From: an uncultured Ruminococcus sp.
Lineage (GTDB): Bacteria; Bacillota; Clostridia; Oscillospirales; Ruminococcaceae
Reading direction: 5' to 3'
Assembly: GCA_902786965.1 (NCBI GenBank)
Contig: CADAEJ010000039.1
Location: 1 to 36,351 of the forward strand
DNA length: 36,351 bases
The notes below the pieces were generated by a model that had not been told where the DNA came from, made no database searches, and saw nothing but the letters and a program-made list of their open reading frames with translations. A program made the translations under genes and the position numbers. Numbering within the stretch: position 1 is the first letter of the stretch; every line of letters begins with the position of its first letter. Positions 14,341 through 21,581 of the stretch are shown here, one piece after another.

Positions 14341-15629
14341 CTTCTGTAATCTCCGTTTATCTTGACGTAATCGTAAGTCAGATCGCACCCGTAAGCAGTC
14401 GCCGAGCCGACGCCGTCACCTACGCTCACGATTATCTGTATCTCGTCCTCAAGCAGAACCTTTTTAGCGACCTCCTCGGAGAACTCAACACCTGCACCGT
14501 TTTCGCAAACGTGTACCTCTCCCGCCTTTGAGCACAGCTTGACGTCCACCTTGCCGATGTCAAACTCCGCGTCCGCGTAGCCGACAGCGCACAGCACGCG
14601 CCCCCAGTTAGCGTCCGCACCGAACATCGCGCACTTGAACAGGGGAGAGCATATAACGCTCTTTGCAATAACGATAGCCGTGTCCGTGTCCTTTGCCCCG
14701 CTGACCTTGCACTCAAGCAGCTTTGTAGCGCCCTCGCCGTCCTTTGCCAGCATCTTTGTAATGTTCATCATAACAATGTAAAGCGCCTGCTTGAACTTCT
14801 CAAAGTCCTCGCCCTCGGCCGTTATCTCCGCGTTGCCCGCAAGACCGTTCGCCATTACCGCCAGCGTGTCGTTTGTAGACTGGTCGCCGTCCACCGATAA
14901 GCAGTTGTAGGTCACCTTAACGTTTTCCACCAGCGCCTTTTTGAGCATCTGCGCAGATACCGCACAGTCGGTAGTCACCACGTTGAGCGTTGTCGCCATG
15001 TTCGGGTGTATCATTCCGCTGCCCTTGCCCATCGCACCTACCCGGCAGACCTTTCCGCCAAGCTCAAACTCCACCGCGACCTCTTTCTTTACCGTGTCAG
15101 TCGTCATTATCGCAGTAGCCGCCTCGATGTTCCTGTCGTATGCAAGCCCCGCAAAAAGCTCGTCTATCTTTCTCTCCACAGGCTCAATAGGGAAGACCTG
15201 CCCGATAACTCCCGTCTGCGCCACAAGCACCTCCTCGGGCTTGATGTTCATACGCTCTGCGACAAGTCCGCACATTCTGTAAGCCTTCTGCTCGCCGTCA
15301 GCGTTGCAGGTGTTGGCGTTTTTTGAGTTGAGGATAAACGCCTGCGCCCTGCCGCCCGTCGCCGCAAGATTTTTCTGCGATACCGTCACAGGTGCGCCCT
15401 TGACCTTGTTCTGCGTGAACACCGCCGCAGCGCTGCACATCACATCGCTCACCACCAGGCACAGATCGTTTTTCATATTGCTTATAGGGCTTTCATTCCC
15501 GTCATTTGCACCGTGCGGATCCTTTATCCCGCAGTAAAGTCCATTCGCCTTAAAGCCGCGTGCCGCGCAAACACCGCCCTCAATGTATTCAAAGCCGTCA
15601 AATGCAGCCTTTGTGATTTCCTTGCTCAT
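14337..15629 (-). CDS. argJ: Glutamate N-acetyltransferase / ornithine acetyltransferase
   Basis: This is a 430-residue enzyme that moves the acetyl group from acetylornithine to glutamate, closing the acetyl cycle. Some members also make acetylglutamate from acetyl-CoA. The self-cleavage motif KGSGMIHPNMATTL is at 202-215, and Thr213 would be the new N-terminal nucleophile after cleavage at Ala-Thr into alpha and beta chains. The frame begins at 15644, overlapping the glycosidase stop, but GAGGTG 8 bases before the ATG at 15629 favours the start MSKEITKAAF. Whether it is mono- or bifunctional cannot be told from sequence. No argA-type synthase was found in the window. Confidence 0.96.
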   Translation of the reverse strand: MSKEITKAAFDGFEYIEGGVCAARGFKANGLYCGIKDPHGANDGNESPISNMKNDLCLVVSDVMCSAAAVFTQNKVKGAPVTVSQKNLAATGGRAQAFILNSKNANTCNADGEQKAYRMCGLVAERMNIKPEEVLVAQTGVIGQVFPIEPVERKIDELFAGLAYDRNIEAATAIMTTDTVKKEVAVEFELGGKVCRVGAMGKGSGMIHPNMATTLNVVTTDCAVSAQMLKKALVENVKVTYNCLSVDGDQSTNDTLAVMANGLAGNAEITAEGEDFEKFKQALYIVMMNITKMLAKDGEGATKLLECKVSGAKDTDTAIVIAKSVICSPLFKCAMFGADANWGRVLCAVGYADAEFDIGKVDVKLCSKAGEVHVCENGAGVEFSEEVAKKVLLEDEIQIIVSVGDGVGSATAYGCDLTYDYVKINGDYRS

Positions 15630-15640
15630 TTTTATGCACC

Positions 15641-16912
15641 TCATATCAGTCCGTATTTTTCTTTCAAAGTAAGTATCCGCCTGACGCTGCTCTCGATCCT
15701 CTCCACGCTGATCCGACCGCTTTTAACAGCGTTCATAACGCCGCCGTAGGCTATCGGCAGCGAAGTCGGCATAAGCAGTATGTCAGCGCCCGCCTCAAGT
15801 ATCTTAACAGGTATCTCTCCCGGGGGAGTGTTCTTGCTGACCGCGCCCATACCCAGCGAGTCTGTGATTATCACTCCCTCAAAGCCGAGCTCGCCGCGCA
15901 GCTTGTCGGTGAGTATCGCCTTGCTCATTGACGCAGGCGTGTTGTCACCCGTCACCTTTGGCAGCGAAACGTGCGCCGCCATCACCATATCCGTTTCATC
16001 AAGACTTGCGATAAACGGCACAAGCTCCCTTTTGAGTAGCTCCTCCCACGTCCTGTCCACAACAGCCGCACCGTAATGCGAATCCTCCGCCGTGTCGCCG
16101 TGCCCGGGGAAGTGCTTCAGGCAGGTCATCATACCCTGCTCGTGAAACCCCTTTACGCAGGCGTTCACCATCACCGAGACCGTTTCAGCGTCTCTGCCGA
16201 AAGCCCTGTCACCGATGACCGTGTTGTACGGGTTTGAGAAAACATCCGCAACAGGTGCAAGGTCAAGGTTCATTCCGTACTGCTTCATATACTTCCCGAT
16301 AGTCTGCCCCACATCGTGAGCCTTGCCCGCATCGCCGGAGCTTCCCACCGTAAGCATACTTGCAAACTGCATCACCTTGAAATCGGGGTCCTGCGCTATT
16401 CGCGTGACGTTCCCGCCCTCCTCGTCTGCCGTTATGAACAGCGGATATGCAGATGCCGACTGTAAGCCGCTGCTGAGCTTTGTGAGCTGTTCGGGGTCCT
16501 TGATGTTGTCCGCAAAATACACAACACCGCCAACGTGATACTGCGAAAGCGCAGCCTTTACGCTGTCATCGCACACAGTAACGCTGCCGCCCTGCGTTTT
16601 TTTCATATCAAGCGCCGATGCTCTTACAACAAACAGCTGACCTATCTTTTCTTCAAGCGTCATTTTTGCCATAAGCTCGCCGACCTTGTCCTTTTTCTCG
16701 GGGATAGCCGTCGTCGTTGCCGCGGTAGTCGCTGCCATCGTAGTTGTAGTCGCAGCCGATGCCGACCTACTCGCAGCAGCCGAAGTCGTTGTCGATGCAC
16801 TGCTCGTGCCCTGCGTGACCTGCTCGCCGCGCGCCTCGCGTATCGAGCTTTCACCGCAGGATGCAAGCATCATCGCTGCGCAAAGCACAGCTGTTATCAA
16901 GCGTTTTTTCAT
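15641..16912 (-). CDS. Glycoside hydrolase family 3 lipoprotein, NagZ-like
   Basis: This is a 423-residue secreted lipoprotein. The lipobox LASC places the lipidated Cys at 19. An Ala/Ser/Thr-rich linker runs about 35-70, and the family 3 catalytic domain runs about 75-423. KHFPGHGDT (266-274) with the following EDSHYG is the NagZ-type general acid loop, and Asp351 in IITDSLGMG is the candidate nucleophile. The single-domain layout fits a beta-N-acetylhexosaminidase that trims peptidoglycan sugars outside the membrane. It starts in an ATGA overlap with the upstream GNAT gene and lies 11 bp before argJ, an unexpected place for a wall enzyme. Confidence 0.88.
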   Translation of the reverse strand: MKKRLITAVLCAAMMLASCGESSIREARGEQVTQGTSSASTTTSAAASRSASAATTTTMAATTAATTTAIPEKKDKVGELMAKMTLEEKIGQLFVVRASALDMKKTQGGSVTVCDDSVKAALSQYHVGGVVYFADNIKDPEQLTKLSSGLQSASAYPLFITADEEGGNVTRIAQDPDFKVMQFASMLTVGSSGDAGKAHDVGQTIGKYMKQYGMNLDLAPVADVFSNPYNTVIGDRAFGRDAETVSVMVNACVKGFHEQGMMTCLKHFPGHGDTAEDSHYGAAVVDRTWEELLKRELVPFIASLDETDMVMAAHVSLPKVTGDNTPASMSKAILTDKLRGELGFEGVIITDSLGMGAVSKNTPPGEIPVKILEAGADILLMPTSLPIAYGGVMNAVKSGRISVERIESSVRRILTLKEKYGLI

Positions 16913-17376
16913 AGCCTTTTCAAACTCTTTTTCATGTAGACCACATCTTCCATCGGATTGTCATAGTACGCCGCGCACTCTTCAAACCCGAACTTTTTGT
17001 ACAGATGTATCGCGCTTTGCAGGGGAGTTATCGTGTCAAGCACCATTTCCTCAAAGCCGTCCCTTTCAGCCGTCTCGATTATCGCCGCGATAAGCTGCCG
17101 CCCTGCGTGAAGCTCCCGGTACTGCGGCTTAACAAACAAACGCTTCATCTCGCAGCGCCTGTCATCGTGCCTGTGATACGCCACGCACCCGATGACCGTT
17201 CCGTCATCGTTCACTGCGCACAGCAAGCGTCCCTCGGGGTAGGAGTATTTCACAGCGAGGTCTTTTATCTCCTCGTCAAATCCCTGAAACGAAAGGTCGC
17301 GCCCGAGCGCCTTGTTGTATTCGCCTATCAGCTCGGTTACCTCTTTTGTGTACCCCTCGCCGCTGACTATCTTCAC
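16909..17376 (-). CDS. GNAT acetyltransferase
   Basis: This is a 155-residue GNAT protein. CEMKRLFVKPQYRELHAGRQL (75-95) is the beta4-loop-alpha3 region; RELHAG is a variant of the usual R/QxxGxG acetyl-CoA loop with His90 in place of the first glycine. AIHLYKKFGFEE near 127-138 is the normal GNAT C-terminal motif. The stop overlaps the start of the glycosidase gene (ATGA), and the upstream gene ends 4 bp before its ATG, with GGAGTGAT as ribosome binding site. The substrate is unknown. Confidence 0.82.
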   Translation of the reverse strand: MKIVSGEGYTKEVTELIGEYNKALGRDLSFQGFDEEIKDLAVKYSYPEGRLLCAVNDDGTVIGCVAYHRHDDRRCEMKRLFVKPQYRELHAGRQLIAAIIETAERDGFEEMVLDTITPLQSAIHLYKKFGFEECAAYYDNPMEDVVYMKKSLKRL

Positions 17377-17380
17377 ATCA

Positions 17381-17587
17381 TCACTCCGCTCCGCTCTCTG
17401 CCCGCCACTTTTCAGCTTCTTCGATCTTTTTATTTATTATCTCCAGAGCCTTGTCATCCTCCAAATAGAAAAGGTTCTTCTGTGGAAGCGTGTTGCAAAC
17501 AAGCTGTCCCAGCCGAATGTCAGGCTGAAGCTTCCATAGCTTTTTCAGTTGCTCGCACATCTCATCTATTCTCTTTGGGTCGCGCAT
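17381..17587 (-). CDS. Small conserved-looking soluble protein (68 aa)
   Basis: This is a 68-residue, mostly helical, charged protein beginning MRDPKRIDEMCEQLKKLW, then PDIRLGQLVCNTL. The pattern of a short helix, a PDxRLGQL turn and an acidic ending resembles small bacterial proteins I have seen but cannot name with confidence. It is packed between two GNAT genes (gaps of 4 bp on each side), with GGAGTGAT before its ATG, which supports it as a real gene despite its size. The function is unknown. Confidence 0.7.
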   Translation of the reverse strand: MRDPKRIDEMCEQLKKLWKLQPDIRLGQLVCNTLPQKNLFYLEDDKALEIINKKIEEAEKWRAESGAE

Positions 17588-17591
17588 ATCA

Positions 17592-18026
17592 TCACTCCAA
17601 GTCCGTGTACTTGTTTCTGTAATACAGGTCCTCTCTTACCGTGAAGCCCTGCTTTTCCCAGAAACCGTTGCCTTGTTCGTTGTCGGTGAAAGCTACCAGA
17701 GCGACCTTTCGTATGCCCTCGTTTTTCAAAGCCTGCATCGCATTCTCAACAAGTGTCCTGCCGATGCCCTGCCCCTGATATTCCCTCATCACCGAAACGT
17801 GGTGGAAAAACCCTCTGCGTCCGTCGTGCCCTGCCATTATAACTGCGATGACCTTTCCGTCATCCTCGGCAACAAAGCTGGTGTTCGGGTTTCGCTTGAT
17901 ATACTTGTCAAGCCCCTCAAAGCTGTCGTCAATGCTCACCGCACCGTTAGTCTCCTGACCCGTGCTGCGCCATACCTCGTGCAGCGCGTCGTGGTCACTT
18001 GCTTTCATATTTCTGTATTTTATCAT
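17592..18026 (-). CDS. GNAT acetyltransferase
   Basis: This is a 144-residue GNAT protein with a standard acetyl-CoA loop QGQGIGR (84-90), after FFHHVSVMREY, and the C-terminal GNGFWEKQGF motif near 123-132. It starts with MIKYRNMKASDHDAL, a normal GNAT N-terminus. The ribosome binding site is GGGG 6 bases before the ATG. It follows argC by 25 bp and precedes the 68-aa gene by 4 bp. The substrate is unknown. It is the first of three GNAT genes inside the arginine run. Confidence 0.83.
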   Translation of the reverse strand: MIKYRNMKASDHDALHEVWRSTGQETNGAVSIDDSFEGLDKYIKRNPNTSFVAEDDGKVIAVIMAGHDGRRGFFHHVSVMREYQGQGIGRTLVENAMQALKNEGIRKVALVAFTDNEQGNGFWEKQGFTVREDLYYRNKYTDLE

Positions 18027-18051
18027 TTTTGTCCCCTATAATTATGATTTC

Positions 18052-18999
18052 TTATTCCAGTCCCGTTGCCTCGTCAATGCCAAGCATGATGTTCATGCAC
18101 TGCACAGCCGCACCGCTTGCACCCTTTCCAAGATTGTCAAGCCGCGAGCAAAGCAGTATCTGCTCGTCATTTCCGCAAACGAATATCTGCATATTGTTGG
18201 TTCCCGCAAGCGTGTTCGCAGGCAGGAAACCGTCAGGCAGAGTATCCTTTCCGCCAAGCTCCATCACCTTTACAAAATGCTGCCCCGCGTAGTGCGCACT
18301 CATTATCTCGTGAATGTCCGCAGGCGTGTACTTTTTCGTCAGACACCTGCTCACCAGCGGAAGCGTCACCACCATTCCCGCAAAGTAATCATCAACTATC
18401 GGGTTGAACATCGGCGGATATTTCAGCCCGCAGACCGCCTGCATCTCGGGCAGATGCTTGTGCGTCTGACCCAGCGCGTACTGCCTGGGCGAACACATCT
18501 CAAACGTCTTGTCCGCACCCTCGATAGCCGCTATCATCTTTTTTCCGCCGCCGCTGTAGCCCGATACCGCGTGAGCAGTAACAGGGTAGTCCTGCGGCAG
18601 AACGCCTGCCTGTACCAGCGGATAGCAAAGTGAGATAAATCCGCTTGCGTAGCACCCCGGCACCGCAACTCTCTTTGAATTGCGAATGTTCTCTCTGTGC
18701 CTCTCGCTCAGCTCGGGGAAGCCGTAATCCCATTCGGGATTTGTCCTGTGCGCCGTAGATGCGTCAATAATGCGCACCTCGGGATTTGTGCAAAGGCTCA
18801 CAGCCTCGCGCGCCGCCGCATCGGGCAGACACAAAAACGTAATATCGGACGAGTTTATCATCTTCGCCCTCTCCGCGCTGTCCTTGCGCTTGTCCTCGTC
18901 AATAAGCAGTATCTCCAGGTCGTCGCGCTTTTCAAAGCGCTCAAATATCTTCAGCCCCGTAGTGCCTTCTTTTCCGTCTATAAAAACTTTGGTTTTCAT
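18052..18999 (-). CDS. argC: N-acetyl-gamma-glutamyl-phosphate reductase, short (type 2) form
   Basis: This is a 315-residue NADPH enzyme that reduces acetylglutamyl phosphate to the semialdehyde. An N-terminal Rossmann motif GKEGTTG covers 9-15. The catalytic Cys116 lies in PGCYASGF, and a substrate loop HTHKHLPEMQ-type segment lies near 199-208. Length (about 310-315) and the opening MKTKVFIDGKEGTTG match the shorter ArgC group rather than the 340-350 residue group. The frame is open upstream to 19104, but AGAGGAAAG before the ATG at 18999 sets the start. It follows the membrane protein gene by 10 bp. Confidence 0.95.
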   Translation of the reverse strand: MKTKVFIDGKEGTTGLKIFERFEKRDDLEILLIDEDKRKDSAERAKMINSSDITFLCLPDAAAREAVSLCTNPEVRIIDASTAHRTNPEWDYGFPELSERHRENIRNSKRVAVPGCYASGFISLCYPLVQAGVLPQDYPVTAHAVSGYSGGGKKMIAAIEGADKTFEMCSPRQYALGQTHKHLPEMQAVCGLKYPPMFNPIVDDYFAGMVVTLPLVSRCLTKKYTPADIHEIMSAHYAGQHFVKVMELGGKDTLPDGFLPANTLAGTNNMQIFVCGNDEQILLCSRLDNLGKGASGAAVQCMNIMLGIDEATGLE

Positions 19000-19009
19000 T
19001 TTCTTTCCT

Positions 19010-19462
19010 CTAATCATCAAGAATTTTTCTGTATTTTTTGTCCTCGTGCAAGCGCCTGTCCCTGCGCGCCTTTTTCTGCTGTTCGATAAGCTTTTTGTCC
19101 GCAAAGATGTTTCCGATACCGCTTCCGAAAAGCATACCGAAAAGCGTGGTCACAAAAATATTCGGCTGTATCGCCCTGAAATTTTCAAAAAGAATATATT
19201 CCGCAGCCACTATTGGCAGCATCGCAAACGGCATATATATCCGTATCCCGCAGCCCCTCGCGTAGATAAAGCACCCCGCAAGCGTCAGCACAGGGTACAG
19301 CAGCATAAAGCACAGAAACAGCATAAATGCGTCCTGCAAAACATAGTTCGTCAGCAAAAACATAGCGTTTGTCACGCACGCCCACACCGCAAGAAATATA
19401 CAAGCCCACCGCACAGGGTGCGACGTCAGACTATCAGAAAACCCCGATCGCATTTTCAACAT
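19010..19462 (-). CDS. Membrane protein of unknown function between argH and argC
   Basis: This is a 150-residue protein with about four membrane helices (about 17-40, 44-66, 74-92, 101-120). The C-terminal tail (about 121-150) is rich in Lys, Arg and Asp and probably cytoplasmic. A central NFRAIQPNIFVTTLFGMLFG stretch looks conserved in character, but I cannot name a family. The ATG at 19462 lies inside the argH coding sequence (29 bp overlap), with AGGA 10 bases upstream. An ATG at 19453 is the alternative. It is probably translated in coupling with argH. Confidence 0.7.
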   Translation of the reverse strand: MLKMRSGFSDSLTSHPVRWACIFLAVWACVTNAMFLLTNYVLQDAFMLFLCFMLLYPVLTLAGCFIYARGCGIRIYMPFAMLPIVAAEYILFENFRAIQPNIFVTTLFGMLFGSGIGNIFADKKLIEQQKKARRDRRLHEDKKYRKILDD

Positions 19463-20816
19463 ACTTGATCTGTTCCTTTACCGTTTCAGGCGCAGGACCG
19501 CCCGCGCTCTTTCTCTGCATAACGCAGGTGTCAAGGCTTATCGCATCAAAAACATCACTGTCGAACTTATCGCACAGCTTTTTGTACTCCGAAAGCTCCA
19601 GATTCTCCAGCGTGCAGCCTTTTTCAATGCAGGTGTGTACCAGCGTGCCCGTTATCTTGTACGCATCTCTGAAAGGCATACCCTTCTTAACGAGGTAATC
19701 CGCGCAGTCAGTCGCGTTAATAAAGCCCTTGGCAGCCGCCGCCCTCATATTCTCGGGCAGTACCTTCATCGTCGCGAGCATCGGATCAAACGTCACAAGG
19801 CACAGCTTGACCGTGTCGATAGCGTCAAAAATAGCCTCCTTGTCCTCCTGCATATCCTTGTCATACGCAAGCGAGATACCCTTCATCATCGTCAGCAGCG
19901 TCATAAGATCGCCGTAGACTCTGCCCGTCTTGCCGCGGATAAGCTCCGTAACATCGGGATTTTTCTTTTGCGGCATTATCGACGAGCCCGTAGCGTAAGC
20001 GTCATCGAGCTCTATGAACTTGAACTCCCACGAGCACCAAAGAATTATCTCCTCTGAAAATCTTGAAAGATGCATCATCAGTATCGAAAGCGCCGAGCAA
20101 AGCTCTATGCAGAAATCCCTGTCCGAAACGCCGTCCAGCGAGTTCTGTGTTATCTCCTCAAATCCGAGCAGCTCGCACACCCTCTGCCTGTCGATAGGAT
20201 AAGTCGTCCCCGCGAGCGCACCGCTGCCAAGCGGCATCCTGTCCGTTCTGCCGTAAGCGTCTTTGAGCCTGCCAAGATCTCTCACAAACATATTTGCGTA
20301 AGCCATCAGATGATGTGCAAAGGTTATCGGCTGGGCTCTTTGCAGGTGCGTGTAGCCGGGCATTACCGTCAGCGTGTGCTTTTTTGCGATGTCCGTGACC
20401 GTCTGCGTCAGCTTTTTGAGCAAAGCGATGATCTCTTTTATCTCGTCCTTGAGCGTCATTCTTATATCCAGCGCCACCTGGTCATTCCTCGACCTCGCCG
20501 TGTGCAGACGCTTGCCCGTGTCGCCGAGCCTCTTTGTCAGCTCCGCCTCAACGAACATATGTATGTCCTCGGCATTTGGGTCAAACTCCAGCCTGCCGCC
20601 CTCTATGTCGTCAAGTATCTCCTTCAGACCCTTTACGATAGCCTCACTTTCGCTCTTTTCGATGATACCGCATTCGCCCAGCATCGTCGCGTGCGCGATA
20701 GAGCCCGTGATGTCCTGCCTGTACATTCTCGCGTCGAATTTTATCGACGAGTTGAAGTCATTGACCCTCTCATCGACCTCTTTTGTAAATCTTCCTGCCC
20801 ACATCTTCTGAGCCAT
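19434..20816 (-). CDS. argH: Argininosuccinate lyase
   Basis: This is a 460-residue member of the fumarase/aspartase superfamily that splits argininosuccinate into arginine and fumarate. HTARSRNDQ (105-113) and the signature GSSIMPQKKNPD (277-288), with the catalytic serine in GSS, are intact. TGKRLHTA and GYTHLQRAQP are typical. The frame stays open for about 80 codons upstream through repeat copy D, but AAGGTGG (20824-20830) before the ATG at 20816 and the family start MAQKMWAGRF fix the start. No convincing promoter was seen between the repeat and the gene. It may depend on read-through from argG. Confidence 0.97.
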   Translation of the reverse strand: MAQKMWAGRFTKEVDERVNDFNSSIKFDARMYRQDITGSIAHATMLGECGIIEKSESEAIVKGLKEILDDIEGGRLEFDPNAEDIHMFVEAELTKRLGDTGKRLHTARSRNDQVALDIRMTLKDEIKEIIALLKKLTQTVTDIAKKHTLTVMPGYTHLQRAQPITFAHHLMAYANMFVRDLGRLKDAYGRTDRMPLGSGALAGTTYPIDRQRVCELLGFEEITQNSLDGVSDRDFCIELCSALSILMMHLSRFSEEIILWCSWEFKFIELDDAYATGSSIMPQKKNPDVTELIRGKTGRVYGDLMTLLTMMKGISLAYDKDMQEDKEAIFDAIDTVKLCLVTFDPMLATMKVLPENMRAAAAKGFINATDCADYLVKKGMPFRDAYKITGTLVHTCIEKGCTLENLELSEYKKLCDKFDSDVFDAISLDTCVMQRKSAGGPAPETVKEQIKYVENAIGVF

Positions 20817-20841
20817 TACAAAACCACCTTTGCAAAATAGT

Positions 20842-20972
20842 TGGGGGAAACCCTTTTGGATGAAGGTCGAGAACGGCTTTGCCGTTCTCTTGGGAGTAAC
20901 CGTGGTAACGGTTACTCCGTTATCCCCCCGAGAATATCCTTTGGATATTCTCGCAAGCGACCGCAGGTCGCT
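20842..20972 (-). repeat. Copy D of the dispersed hairpin repeat, right half of the long form, inverted
   Basis: Read on the minus strand, this copy matches copy B from GCGACCTGCGGTCGC through the GAGAATATCC, GGAGTAACCGT and AGAACGGC hairpins to CCAAAAGGGTTTCCCCCAA, with only a few changes. Among these are changes in the loops: ATATCCAACGGATAT in B becomes ATATCCAAAGGATAT, and the TTT of the AGAACGGC hairpin becomes AAA. The left half of the element is missing and replaced by unrelated sequence. It ends about 25 bp before the argH start, so it is transcribed in the argH leader. Confidence 0.88.
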
Positions 20973-20998
20973 CTCTGCAAGAGAGTGCCCAATTATGC

Positions 20999-21046
20999 TG
21001 CAAGAGTGATTATTAAACTGAATGTGACAGAAAATAATCTCTTGCA
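20999..21046. other. Imperfect 14 bp hairpin next to repeat copy D
   Basis: TGCAAGAG-(TG)-ATTATT (20999-21014) pairs with AATAAT-CTCTTGCA (21033-21046), with a two-base bulge and an 18-base loop. A third TGCAAGAG lies at 20977-20984. There is no T-run after it on either strand, so it is not an obvious terminator. It would be transcribed in the argH leader. Confidence 0.5.
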
Positions 21047-21061
21047 AAACAAAAAACATAT

Positions 21062-21095
21062 GGGCAAAACGATCCCCTGCGGAACCGTTCTGCCC
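21062..21095 (-). terminator. Candidate weak terminator after the pentapeptide-repeat gene
   Basis: On the minus strand GGGCA-G-AACG pairs with CGTT-T-TGCCC around a 14-base loop, followed by ATATGTTTTTTG. The interrupted T-run makes this moderate at best. If real, it would partly separate argG from argH. Confidence 0.4.
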
Positions 21096-21107
21096 TTTGC
21101 TGCTGTT

Positions 21108-21545
21108 TTAGTTGTTTTCCTTTTCGTGCTGTTCAAGGAGCTTGGAGATATCTATTCCGTTGATCTTCATGCCCTCGATCTTGCAGTCATTGATCTCAAC
21201 ATTTGAAAGGTCACAGTGTATAAACTGCGAGTTTTTCAGGTCAGGGTTTTTGAATTCCACATTGTTCATTATCGAACAGCCGAATCTCGTGCTGCTCAGG
21301 TTAACGCCGAGGAATCTTGAATTGACCATATAAATGTCCGTGAAATCAGCGCCGCGCATACTTGCATCGTTGAAGATAGCGCTGTCCATGTTCACATCAT
21401 TGAATTTTGCCTCTTTGAGATTGACATTGTCAAACGTCGCACTTCCAAGGTTAACGTCCTCAAAAGTTGAGTTCGGCAGGCTGTCGTAGGATATCTCCAC
21501 CTTTTTGTCCAAAGCAGGCTCAAAGGTTTTTTTTACATCTGACAT
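21108..21545 (-). CDS. Pentapeptide-repeat protein
   Basis: This is a 145-residue protein. From about residue 25 to 130 it is an unbroken run of roughly twenty pentapeptide repeats (for example FEDVN-LGSAT-FDNVN-LKEAK-FNDVN), with Phe/Leu/Met at the centre positions. It should fold as a right-handed quadrilateral beta helix. A short polar N-terminus and a charged C-terminal helix flank it. There is no signal peptide or membrane helix. Some pentapeptide proteins mimic DNA, while others have unknown roles, and sequence does not decide. AAGGAGG 8 bases before the ATG at 21545 sets the start. It is 36 bp after argG. Confidence 0.9.
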   Translation of the reverse strand: MSDVKKTFEPALDKKVEISYDSLPNSTFEDVNLGSATFDNVNLKEAKFNDVNMDSAIFNDASMRGADFTDIYMVNSRFLGVNLSSTRFGCSIMNNVEFKNPDLKNSQFIHCDLSNVEINDCKIEGMKINGIDISKLLEQHEKENN

Positions 21546-21581
21546 AACGGTTACCTCCTTCAAAAAGATTTTATGATAAAA

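Noticed and set aside
18997-19104. A longer argC starting at 19104
   Set aside because: The extra 35 residues overlap the end of the upstream membrane protein gene and match nothing in ArgC; AGAGGAAAG marks the ATG at 18999.
20817-21059. An N-terminal extension of argH of about 80 residues
   Set aside because: It is translated repeat sequence (copy D); the family start MAQKMWAGRF has its own AAGGTGG ribosome binding site.
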